The position numbers were made by a program, and so were the translations under genes. A DNA stretch of 15,615 bases from JBEIJQ01 sp040380145 (GTDB lineage Bacteria; Bacteroidota; Bacteroidia; Chitinophagales; Saprospiraceae): positions 1 to 15,615 of the forward strand of contig JBEIJQ010000072.1 in NCBI GenBank assembly GCA_040380145.1, read 5' to 3'. The notes under the pieces are model-generated. The model ran no database searches and was not told where the DNA came from. It saw nothing but the letters and a program-made list of their open reading frames with translations. Positions 6,274 to 13,238 of the stretch are shown here, piece after piece. Numbering within the stretch: position 1 is the stretch's first letter; every line of letters begins with the position of its first letter.

Positions 6274-8766
6274 CTACCCTTTTTTTTTGTCGTCCTCCGG
6301 TTGGGCATTGGCTTCTTCTTTGCCCATTTTGGCCGGAGTCGGCTTTTCTGCCGGCTTGGCCTTGTTGTCGGCGGGCTTGGCCTTGTCGGCGGGCTTATCG
6401 GCGGGCTTGGCCTTGTCGGCCGGCTTGTCAGCAGGTTTTGCCTTATCAGCGGGCTTATCTGCAGCTTTGGGTTTGTCGGCCTCGCGGAGCTTGTTGAGTT
6501 CGTCCACATTGATGATGCGGATCACAGCGCGGCGGTTGTAGCCCCGAGCAACGGGATTGTCGCTTCCTTTGGCCGTCTTTTCATTTTTCCAGAGTTGGGC
6601 TTCGCCGAAGCTCACATGGCCCATACGGTTTTCCGTCACGCTCTTTTCGATGAGGTACTTCATCGCATTGGTGGCGCGGCGATTGCCGAGGTCAACGTTG
6701 TAGGCATCTGTACCGAATCCGTCGGTGTGACCGCTGATTTCGATGTAAAGTTGGGGATATTGCGCCAAAACAGAGGCGGCCTTGTCCAACTTGAGTTTGC
6801 CGTCGGGGCGAATGATGTCTTTGTCGAAGTCGAAGTAGATGGTATCGAACATCGGGAGGCCGAGCATCAAATCTACATACTTGCCGTTCACATCGTTGGC
6901 TGCGAAACTTTCGTCATCAGGGATGAAAGCTGTTTTGGTGCCGATGACTTTATAGGATTGGCCAGCCATCAGGTCGAACACGAACTCATTGGTGTTGTTG
7001 TCCGTTTTGGCAGTGATCTCTTTGCCGGAGGCGTCGTACAAGGTGACGGTGCAACCGTTCAGCTTGGTCTTATCGCGTCCGTCGAAAGTGCGGACCGTGA
7101 CCGACTTGCGGGGATCCAAAAGCAACTTGGCGGTGAGCGAAACCGACTTGTCGATGGGCAGATCCATAGCGGAAGATTTGCCGGTGCCGTCGGTGTAGTT
7201 CTTTTTGGTCGCTTTGAGCGAGTATTTTTTGCCGCGCTCCAAGCGGAAAGTGACCGTGTTGGTGTTGTTGTTGGTCAATTCGTCCACCACCTTGCCGGAT
7301 TCGTCGAGGAGCTGTACCGTACAACCGCTCAGGGAGGCGTTGGAGGCCATATCGAACGTGCTGACGGTGAGTTCTACCGGGCAGCGGGAAGGCATCAGCA
7401 GCGACCAGATGTCGTCGCAGCAGGTGGACGATTTGCTGGCGGAAATCGTGCCGGGACGGTTGGAAACCAGGAAACCATGGCAGGGGCTTTGTCCGTTGAG
7501 CGCAAAGAACATATCGTCCACGCTGGAGTTATAGCCAGGTCCGAGGTTCTCCACGTTGCCCCAGGTACCGTTGTTTTTGTAATCGGCCTCGAAGATATCG
7601 TAGCCGCCCATCCCCGGGTGGCCGGTGGAGCTGAAAAACAGCACTTTGTCGTAGTAGAAAGGACATTCTTCGTCGCCGACAGTGTTCACATCGCTGCCCA
7701 AGTTGAGGGGCGTCGTGTAACTTCCGTCGTCGTTTTTGAAGGCATACCAAAGGTCCCAGCCGCCCTGACCACCGGGCATATCGGAAGAGAACACCAATGC
7801 GTCTTTTCCGTCGATCTTGGCCAAAGCCGGATGCTTGCAGGAATATTCGGAGCTGTTGAACGAGAGTTTTTCCCCTTTTTCGAAATTGCCGTTCAAATAC
7901 TTGGCTCCATATATATCGGAGTGCTTGAACACGTTGACGCCCAATTCAAAGCGCGTAAAGAACATATAGTCCCCGGACGGTGCAAACATCGGGCTTCCGT
8001 TGTTGGTGGCCGGTTCGTTGATCTCCGTGCCGACCGCTTCGGGCTTCTCCCAGCCTTCGGCTCCCTTTTTGGAGCGATAGATCCGGGTGTAGATTTCGTC
8101 GGGGCCGCCGTTTTTTACATCGATTACCGTGATCGAGTCGGCACGGCGGGATGCGAAAAACATTTCGTTGTCGCTGGCAAACACCGGAGAGGCATCCTGT
8201 GTACGACTGTTGATCGTCTCCTCGTGGGTGTAGCGCAACATCAGGTTACCCTTTTCATCGGCCACCTCTTGTTTCTCCATATTGACCCGATCGACCCAGT
8301 TTTTGGACATTTCGGCGCCCAAAATTTCCTGTTCGGAGAGTTTCTTGTACTTGTCCGCATCACTGCCCGTGTATCCGGAAGCGAACATTTGGAACTGGCC
8401 CACGCACTCATCGTACTTGGCGTTCATTTTCATGTTGCGGGCGTAGTGGAATCGGGCCAGCGGATAGGCGTTTTCTTTGTCCACTTCCAGCAACTTAGCA
8501 TACCATTGTTCCGCGGCCACATAGTCGCGCAGGTTGTATTGGATATCGGCAATGCGACTGACGATGAACGGGTCGTTCGTCTTGGTCTTTTGGTCGTCGC
8601 TGAAAATGGTCATATAGACCTCCAAGGCACTGATGTCTTCGCCTTTGTTCAGGTACTCTGCTGCTTTTTCCAGTTTCCGGGGACGCGGAAGATCCCGGAT
8701 AGGCTGGGCTTGAAGGGCGGTGAACCCGAGGATCAACAAGAAGGCGATGCTGAGAAAACGTTTCAT
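6274..8766 (-). CDS. PorE-like multidomain OmpA-family protein (TPR, PD40 propeller, two CRD-like domains, OmpA)
   Basis: Predicted periplasmic protein of 830 residues tying an outer-membrane machine to peptidoglycan; the architecture matches the T9SS component PorE of Porphyromonas gingivalis. Residues 1-20 are a signal peptide (cut near LQA/Q) with no lipobox Cys, unlike lipoprotein relatives. TPR-like helices span 28-130; PD40/WD40-like propeller blades 185-455 (SPVFASDNEMFFAS, SPMFAPSGDYMFF, LVFSSDMPGGQGGWDLW, SSTGHPGMGGYDIF); two similar CRD-like beta-sandwiches 463-549 and 555-635 (each GCTV, then SGK); and the OmpA domain 640-751, with GHTDGFGT (Asp682) and GNRRA (Arg697) as expected peptidoglycan contacts. 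A Lys/Ala/Pro/Asp tail (762-808) comes from tandem repeats. The frame ends DDKKKG just after nine A residues. The 73-base gap to the PorP gene holds the heptamer GCAAGCT twice but no clear promoter, so cotranscription is likely. Confidence 0.92.
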   Translation of the reverse strand: MKRFLSIAFLLILGFTALQAQPIRDLPRPRKLEKAAEYLNKGEDISALEVYMTIFSDDQKTKTNDPFIVSRIADIQYNLRDYVAAEQWYAKLLEVDKENAYPLARFHYARNMKMNAKYDECVGQFQMFASGYTGSDADKYKKLSEQEILGAEMSKNWVDRVNMEKQEVADEKGNLMLRYTHEETINSRTQDASPVFASDNEMFFASRRADSITVIDVKNGGPDEIYTRIYRSKKGAEGWEKPEAVGTEINEPATNNGSPMFAPSGDYMFFTRFELGVNVFKHSDIYGAKYLNGNFEKGEKLSFNSSEYSCKHPALAKIDGKDALVFSSDMPGGQGGWDLWYAFKNDDGSYTTPLNLGSDVNTVGDEECPFYYDKVLFFSSTGHPGMGGYDIFEADYKNNGTWGNVENLGPGYNSSVDDMFFALNGQSPCHGFLVSNRPGTISASKSSTCCDDIWSLLMPSRCPVELTVSTFDMASNASLSGCTVQLLDESGKVVDELTNNNTNTVTFRLERGKKYSLKATKKNYTDGTGKSSAMDLPIDKSVSLTAKLLLDPRKSVTVRTFDGRDKTKLNGCTVTLYDASGKEITAKTDNNTNEFVFDLMAGQSYKVIGTKTAFIPDDESFAANDVNGKYVDLMLGLPMFDTIYFDFDKDIIRPDGKLKLDKAASVLAQYPQLYIEISGHTDGFGTDAYNVDLGNRRATNAMKYLIEKSVTENRMGHVSFGEAQLWKNEKTAKGSDNPVARGYNRRAVIRIINVDELNKLREADKPKAADKPADKAKPADKPADKAKPADKPADKAKPADNKAKPAEKPTPAKMGKEEANAQPEDDKKKG
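6277..6298 (-). other. Slippery A9 tract with upstream GGAGG at the OmpA/DUF1573 junction
   Basis: In the minus-strand reading the last OmpA codons are GAC AAA AAA AAA GGG TAG. GGAGG (6298-6294) stands 5 bases before the A9 run (6288-6280), giving about 8 bases to the last A-AAA-AAG heptamer, close to the layout of the dnaX frameshift site in E. coli. A -1 shift reads AAA AGG GTA GCT GTT TTG and continues into the DUF1573 domain with no stop. Whether slippage occurs is inference; Bacteroidota rely little on Shine-Dalgarno pairing, so transcriptional slippage is also possible. Confidence 0.5.
6370..6480. repeat. 30-bp tandem repeat encoding the Lys/Ala/Pro/Asp linker
   Basis: Three 30-base units (6370-6399, 6400-6429, 6430-6459) plus a partial fourth (to 6480) encode the ten-residue unit DKPADKAKPA. 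Units 1 and 2 differ at two positions; unit 3 is more diverged at synonymous positions. Because the unit length is a multiple of three, copy-number changes would alter linker length without breaking the OmpA frame. Confidence 0.88.
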
Positions 8767-8839
8767 GGATGTGGATTAGATTATAGGTCCAAAAGAGCAG
8801 TGGCAAGCTGGAGCTGCAAGCTCGATAGGTCGTGGTGCA

Positions 8840-9886
8840 TTAGAAACGCGGACAGAAAATACGCGGCGGGCGAACAATGCGCGGATAGATGCGGGCAATG
8901 TAGGACAGGGCTACTTCGAAACCTTGGGCCTGCGTGAAGTTGGCCAAGGAGCCGACATTGATGTCGTAAGCAAAACCCACCTTGAATTGCTTGTAATTGA
9001 CACCGATGCGCGGGAAGAATGAGTCCCCGAAGCGATAACCGGCGCCGGCCAACAACGTGAAGTCTTTTTGCTGGTTCATGTGGAAACCCACCAGCGTCTG
9101 CAGGTTGAACTCGGACGCATTTTGTTGGAACTGGTAAAAGGCTTTCGGGTACAAGGAGATCTTGTCGGTCAGCGCAATATCGAACTGGGCGTGGCCCAAG
9201 TACTTGCGCGGACGCTTTCGGTACTCCTCCGGGGCCGCGGTCTGCGCCATAAAAGCCTCATCGGGCTCTGCCAAGTGCTGACTGGCAAAACCGATCTCGT
9301 AGGAAAAACGGTTGTTCACCGTCGACGAGAACATTAGGCCCAGCGCAAAATCCGGGTAGGTGACATTGTCGTTCGCCAAGTTGTCGTTGGTGCCGCCGGT
9401 CGGACCGCCGGGCAGGTTGTTCGGATCCCACTCGTCCGCCAAGTTCAGCGCCGACTGGTCGATGCGTTCCATCACGATGCCGCCCTGCAAGCCAATCGAA
9501 AGGCGCGAGCGCTTGAGGCTGCCCATCGCGAAGTGGCCGGCCGCCGAAAGCGAAATCCCCGTGTTGTTCAGCGAGGCCGTTCCCCGACGGTCGTTGATGA
9601 AATTCAGACCGAAACCCAAAAAGGACATTTTCTGTTTGCCCAGGGAAACCAAGGGCAGATCGAGATAAATGTTGGGGGTGCGGAATCCAGTCGCATTGCT
9701 GATGTTGTTCCACTGATCACGATAAATACCGCCGATGCGGAAACTACCCTCCAAGTTCCCGGTATTGGCCGGGTTCATGGTCAGGGGTGCCATATCGAAC
9801 ATGGAAAAGTGAACGTCCTGAGCTTGTGCGGTCAGGGTAATCAGGGTGGCGGCAAGAACAGCGAGTAAATCTTTTGAGATTCTCAT
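8840..9886 (-). CDS. PorP/SprF-family outer-membrane protein
   Basis: The 348-residue product fits the PorP/SprF family: beta-barrel outer-membrane proteins working with the type IX secretion system, where members such as SprF help export or anchor partner proteins carrying type B sorting domains. Residues 1-22 are a signal peptide (cut near AQA/Q). The mature start has the family pattern QDVHFSMFDMAPLTMNPANTG followed by YRDQWNNIS. The body alternates short beta strands (LGLMFSS, AGAGYRFGDSFFPRIGVNY, KVGFAYDINVGSL), and the protein ends FEVALSYIARIYP...IFCPRF, where the final CPRF is typical. It is the first gene of a probable operon with the OmpA gene 73 bases downstream. The preceding gap back to 10061 is AT-rich but has no clean consensus promoter. 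The ATG at 9886 starts directly at the signal peptide. Confidence 0.93.
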   Translation of the reverse strand: MRISKDLLAVLAATLITLTAQAQDVHFSMFDMAPLTMNPANTGNLEGSFRIGGIYRDQWNNISNATGFRTPNIYLDLPLVSLGKQKMSFLGFGLNFINDRRGTASLNNTGISLSAAGHFAMGSLKRSRLSIGLQGGIVMERIDQSALNLADEWDPNNLPGGPTGGTNDNLANDNVTYPDFALGLMFSSTVNNRFSYEIGFASQHLAEPDEAFMAQTAAPEEYRKRPRKYLGHAQFDIALTDKISLYPKAFYQFQQNASEFNLQTLVGFHMNQQKDFTLLAGAGYRFGDSFFPRIGVNYKQFKVGFAYDINVGSLANFTQAQGFEVALSYIARIYPRIVRPPRIFCPRF

Positions 9887-10061
9887 GCTGTGTTTAGTTT
9901 TAGATGGTTAAATTAAATGAGTGCGTAAATATCCGAAAACTTTTTTTCAGAAGCAGTGGACTCGACAATTTTTTTTGGAAAAAAAGAAATTTTTCAGCGT
10001 CCGTTTGTTCGGCACGGCAGCGGCAGCGAACTGCATTTTGCCTTTTCGGGACTTTTCCACG

Positions 10062-10095
10062 AAAAAAACATGCCGACTTTCTGTAAAAAGCCGGC
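10062..10095 (-). terminator. Intrinsic terminator of the pfkA-pgmB-mapA operon
   Basis: On the minus strand a 9-bp stem with one G-T wobble (10087-10095 with 10072-10080, loop of 6) is followed after three bases by seven T residues (complement of 10062-10068). It lies 50 bases after the mapA stop codon at 10146. Confidence 0.88.
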
Positions 10096-10145
10096 ACGAA
10101 TAACGGAATATTTTTTCAATGCACCCGTTCCCGGGCCAAATTATT

Positions 10146-12464
10146 TTACGAATCGCCGAGCGGAACCACCAATACGTCTCTTTTGGACATGCGGAAATGC
10201 TTGCCGTGCACGACGATCTCCGCGGAGGTGTCCGACAGGTTCTCCACATCGACCGAACTTGACGAAACGGCTACCCGGAACAAATGTTCACGGAAACGGA
10301 TCTTGAAAGAAAATCCTTTCCATTGCTCGGGCAGATAAGGACTGAGCGACAATTTGCCGTCCACCGCGCGCATGCCGCCAAAACCTTTGACCACTGACAT
10401 CCAGGTGCCTGCCATGCTGGTGATGTGCAAGCCGTCCTCGGTATCGTTGTTGTAGTCGTCCAGATCCAATCGGGCGGTGCGCAGATACAAAGCGTAGGCC
10501 TTGGCGCGATAGCCGAGCCGGGAGGCCAAGATCACGTGCACGCAGGGCGAGAGCGAGGATTCGTGCACCGTCTTGGGCTCGTAGAAATCGAAATTGCGGC
10601 GCAAAGTCTCCAGATCGAAGCGTTCCTCGAAGAAATACAGCCCTTGGAGAACATCGGCCTGTTTGATGAAACACGAGCGCAGGATGCGGTCCCACGACCA
10701 TTTCTGGTTGAGCGGACGATCGGCGGGCGACAATTCGTCCACATCGAGGAGCTCTTTGTCGAGGTATCCGTCCTGCTGCAAAAAAACGCCGAGTTTTTTG
10801 TCCGACGGATAGTACATGTTCTCCGAGATCTCCGCCCAACGGGCCGTCTCGGCCGGTGCGTCAAAGGCCGTGGACTCGAGGATCTGCGCATAGCGGAACG
10901 GCGAGGCCCCCTCCACCTTGGCCAGCACTTCGCGGGCATAGTCCATGCACCAAGCGGCGATGTAGTTGGTGTACCAGTTGTTGTTGACGTTGTTCTCGTA
11001 CTCGTTGGGGCCGGTCACGCCCAAGATCACGAATTTCTTTTTTTCCTTGGAAAAGTTCACCCGCTGCGCCCAAAAGCGCGCGATGCCGATGAGCACCTCC
11101 GCGCCGAACTCTGCCAAGACCGATTCGTCGCCGGTATAGCGGACATAATCGTGGATGGCGTACGCGATGGCACCGTTGCGGTGGATCTCCTCAAAGGTGA
11201 TCTCCCATTCGTTGTGGCATTCCTCGCCGTTCATGGTCACCATGGGGAAAAGGGCCGCGCCACCTGTAAACCCGAGCTGGCGGGCGTTCTCGATGGCCTT
11301 GTCCAAGTGGCGGTAGCGGTACACCAAGAGCTGACGTGCCACTTTCGGATCGTGGGTGGACATATAGAAAGGCAGGCAGTAGGCCTCGGTGTCCCAGTAT
11401 GTGCTGCCCCCGTATTTTTCGCCCGTAAAACCCTTGGGACCGATGTTGAGCCGATCGTCGTCGCCCCGGTAGGTCTGGTTGAGGTGGAAGATGTTGAAGC
11501 GGATCCCCTGTTGTGCGGCGGTATCCCCCTCGATCGTGATGTCGCATTCTTCCCAGATCTTGGCCCAAGCCGCTTTGTGGTCGGCCATCAATCGGTCGAA
11601 ACCAGTTTCTGCTGCGGCCTTGATCTTTTCGCGGGTATAGTCCATCAACCCCTCTTTGGAGCGGTAAAGCGAAGAGACAACGCCCGCGAACTTCTCGATG
11701 ACGGTTTCCTTGCCGCGCACGGCCATCACGCTCACCAAGTTGCCCACATAGCGCTCACGGGCATACGGCTGGGCCTCGAAATACGCCTTGACGCCGTTTT
11801 GCAGGATAGTGAACTTCATGCCGGTACAGACGTGGAAGTCCGTCTTTTTCGTGCGGCAGGTAATGTAAGACTTCCTGGGGATGGATACTTTTTCCACTTC
11901 TTCCCAGAAACGCTCGCCATAGTTCGAGTCCTCGTTGCGCACATCGAAATCCACGAAACTGTCGAACTGGATCCGGCCGTCGAAGTTCAACGGCACGATG
12001 CGGTAGCGGATGGCTCCGATCTCTGGCTCGGCCATGCTGCAAAAACGCGTCGCCCATACCTCGACCTCGCGGCCGCTCGGCATCCGGGCCACGAAATGCC
12101 TTTCGAGTACGCCCTCGCGCAGGTTGAGCCGGCGCGAAAAGGTTTTGACCTCACAGGTCGAAAGATCCAAGGTCTCTCCATCGATTTTCACATCGATACC
12201 CACCCAGTTGGCCGAGTTGAGCACCTTGGCGAAATACTCCGGATAACCGTTCTTCCACCAGCCCACGCGCGTCTTGTCGGGGTAGTACACCCCAGCCACA
12301 TAATTGCCCGACAGGGAATCCCCCGTATAGGTCTCCTCGAAATTGGCCCGTTGGCCCATGCGCCCGTTGCCGAGGCTGAAAAGGCTCTCCGAAATGCGGT
12401 TCAGCTTCGGGTCGAAGCCTTCCTCGATGATGCTCCACTCGTCGTGGCGTATGTAGTTTTTCAC
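10146..12464 (-). CDS. mapA: Maltose phosphorylase (glycoside hydrolase family 65)
   Basis: Cytoplasmic inverting phosphorylase: maltose plus phosphate gives glucose and beta-D-glucose 1-phosphate. The 772-residue product resembles Lactobacillus brevis maltose phosphorylase as I remember it: GVYYPDKTRVGWWKNGYPEYF near the N-terminus, GFTGEKYGG and YWDTEA (345-361), ECHNEWEITFEEIHRNG (415-431), GVTGPNEYENNVNNNWYTN with likely general-acid Glu488, KQADVLQG (601-608), HESSLSP (634-640, phosphate region) and RTARLDLDDYNNDTEDGLHI (662-681). GH65 also includes trehalose, kojibiose and nigerose phosphorylases; the residue pattern and the pgmB neighbour favour maltose. The start is GTG at 12464, because family similarity begins with KNYIRHDEW; an upstream ATG at 12551 would overlap pgmB and add 29 unlikely residues. 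It follows pgmB by 73 bases. No signal peptide, transporter or regulator gene is seen nearby. Confidence 0.9.
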   Translation of the reverse strand: MKNYIRHDEWSIIEEGFDPKLNRISESLFSLGNGRMGQRANFEETYTGDSLSGNYVAGVYYPDKTRVGWWKNGYPEYFAKVLNSANWVGIDVKIDGETLDLSTCEVKTFSRRLNLREGVLERHFVARMPSGREVEVWATRFCSMAEPEIGAIRYRIVPLNFDGRIQFDSFVDFDVRNEDSNYGERFWEEVEKVSIPRKSYITCRTKKTDFHVCTGMKFTILQNGVKAYFEAQPYARERYVGNLVSVMAVRGKETVIEKFAGVVSSLYRSKEGLMDYTREKIKAAAETGFDRLMADHKAAWAKIWEECDITIEGDTAAQQGIRFNIFHLNQTYRGDDDRLNIGPKGFTGEKYGGSTYWDTEAYCLPFYMSTHDPKVARQLLVYRYRHLDKAIENARQLGFTGGAALFPMVTMNGEECHNEWEITFEEIHRNGAIAYAIHDYVRYTGDESVLAEFGAEVLIGIARFWAQRVNFSKEKKKFVILGVTGPNEYENNVNNNWYTNYIAAWCMDYAREVLAKVEGASPFRYAQILESTAFDAPAETARWAEISENMYYPSDKKLGVFLQQDGYLDKELLDVDELSPADRPLNQKWSWDRILRSCFIKQADVLQGLYFFEERFDLETLRRNFDFYEPKTVHESSLSPCVHVILASRLGYRAKAYALYLRTARLDLDDYNNDTEDGLHITSMAGTWMSVVKGFGGMRAVDGKLSLSPYLPEQWKGFSFKIRFREHLFRVAVSSSSVDVENLSDTSAEIVVHGKHFRMSKRDVLVVPLGDS

Positions 12465-12510
12465 GGACAAAAAAAAGTTGGGTGAAAAAAGTTTGGATCG
12501 AAAAATTGTG

Positions 12511-12531
12511 AAAAAAAATCGGCGGCCCGCC
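12511..12531 (-). terminator. Weak terminator-like hairpin between pgmB and mapA
   Basis: On the minus strand a 4-bp all-GC stem with a 3-base loop (12528-12531 with 12521-12524) is followed by a two-base spacer and eight T residues. The rest of the mapA leader carries three more T runs. The stem is too short for full termination but could cause partial attenuation. Confidence 0.3.
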
Positions 12532-12537
12532 CGTCGA

Positions 12538-13194
12538 TCAGATATCGGCAAAAGCGAACACCACCTCCTCCACGGTCAGGTCCGAAAGGCCGACCGCCAC
12601 GCGCTCCGCATCCGACAGCACCTCGGCACTGCCGATCCCGACGGTGTGGAAACCGCCCCGTACGGCCGCCTCGATGCCCTTGGCCGCATCCTCGAACACG
12701 ACGGCCTCCGAAGGCGATACCCCCAGATCGGCCGCCCCGAGCAGGAACACCTCCGGATCGGGCTTGGTCCTGAGGGCCCGATTGCCGTCCACGATGGTGT
12801 CGAACAAGGAGGTCAGACCCGTGCGGTCGAGAATCAAGCGGGCGTTTTTGCTGGCCGAACCGAGGCCGACCTTGATGCCCGCGGCCAGGGCCGATTCCAA
12901 AAAGGCCCGCGCGCCCGGGAGCACCTCTTCGGGCCCCATTTGGCCGACGTACTCCAGATACCACTCGTTTTTGCGCGCCATCCATTGCTCTTTTTCGGCC
13001 TCGCCGAGCTCGATGCCGCCCCAGCCGAGGATGATCTCCAACGACTCGCGGCGCCCCACCCCCTTGAGCTGCTCGTTTTGCTCCGCGGTGAAATCGAAGC
13101 CGATCTCATTGGCCATCCGCCGCCAAGCCAGAAAATGGTACTTGGCCGTGTCCACGATGACCCCGTCCAAATCGAAAAGAAAAGCGCGCAGCAT
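12538..13194 (-). CDS. pgmB: Beta-phosphoglucomutase (HAD superfamily)
   Basis: Converts beta-D-glucose 1-phosphate to glucose 6-phosphate in the cytoplasm, so it consumes the product of the adjacent maltose phosphorylase. At 218 residues it has the normal length. The N-terminal motif FDLDGVIVDT supplies nucleophile Asp8 and acid/base Asp10. Thr16, His20 and Trp24 sit where Lactococcus beta-phosphoglucomutase has its cap-domain specificity residues, and LKGVGRRES (43-51) matches the substrate loop. The C-terminal half has GLGSASKNAR (Ser and Lys of motifs II/III), then KPDPEVF and VFEDAAKGIEA (Mg2+-binding acids). The open frame runs far upstream over pfkA, but the ATG at 13194 is the only start giving the HAD motif at its usual distance. 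It lies 44 bases after pfkA and 73 bases before mapA. Beta-specificity is well supported by these motifs and the context. Confidence 0.93.
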   Translation of the reverse strand: MLRAFLFDLDGVIVDTAKYHFLAWRRMANEIGFDFTAEQNEQLKGVGRRESLEIILGWGGIELGEAEKEQWMARKNEWYLEYVGQMGPEEVLPGARAFLESALAAGIKVGLGSASKNARLILDRTGLTSLFDTIVDGNRALRTKPDPEVFLLGAADLGVSPSEAVVFEDAAKGIEAAVRGGFHTVGIGSAEVLSDAERVAVGLSDLTVEEVVFAFADI

Positions 13195-13238
13195 AAGGTT
13201 TCCGTGTGAATATATATAAGGTGAAAAAATCGCCCGTT

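Noticed and set aside
6370..6480. CRISPR-like array
   Set aside because: The 30-base units are contiguous without spacers and lie in frame inside the OmpA coding sequence.
6301..8937. Plus-strand open frame of 878 codons
   Set aside because: It is the exact antisense of the OmpA gene; its translation shows no domain or signal peptide, and high GC with few antisense stops explains its length.
10425..12485. Plus-strand open frame of 686 codons
   Set aside because: It is antisense to mapA, which has a complete GH65 motif set; the translation is repetitive in Val, His and Gly without family features.
12465..12551. ATG at 12551 as the mapA start
   Set aside because: It overlaps the pgmB end and adds 29 Phe/Arg-rich residues; GH65 similarity begins at the GTG at 12464.
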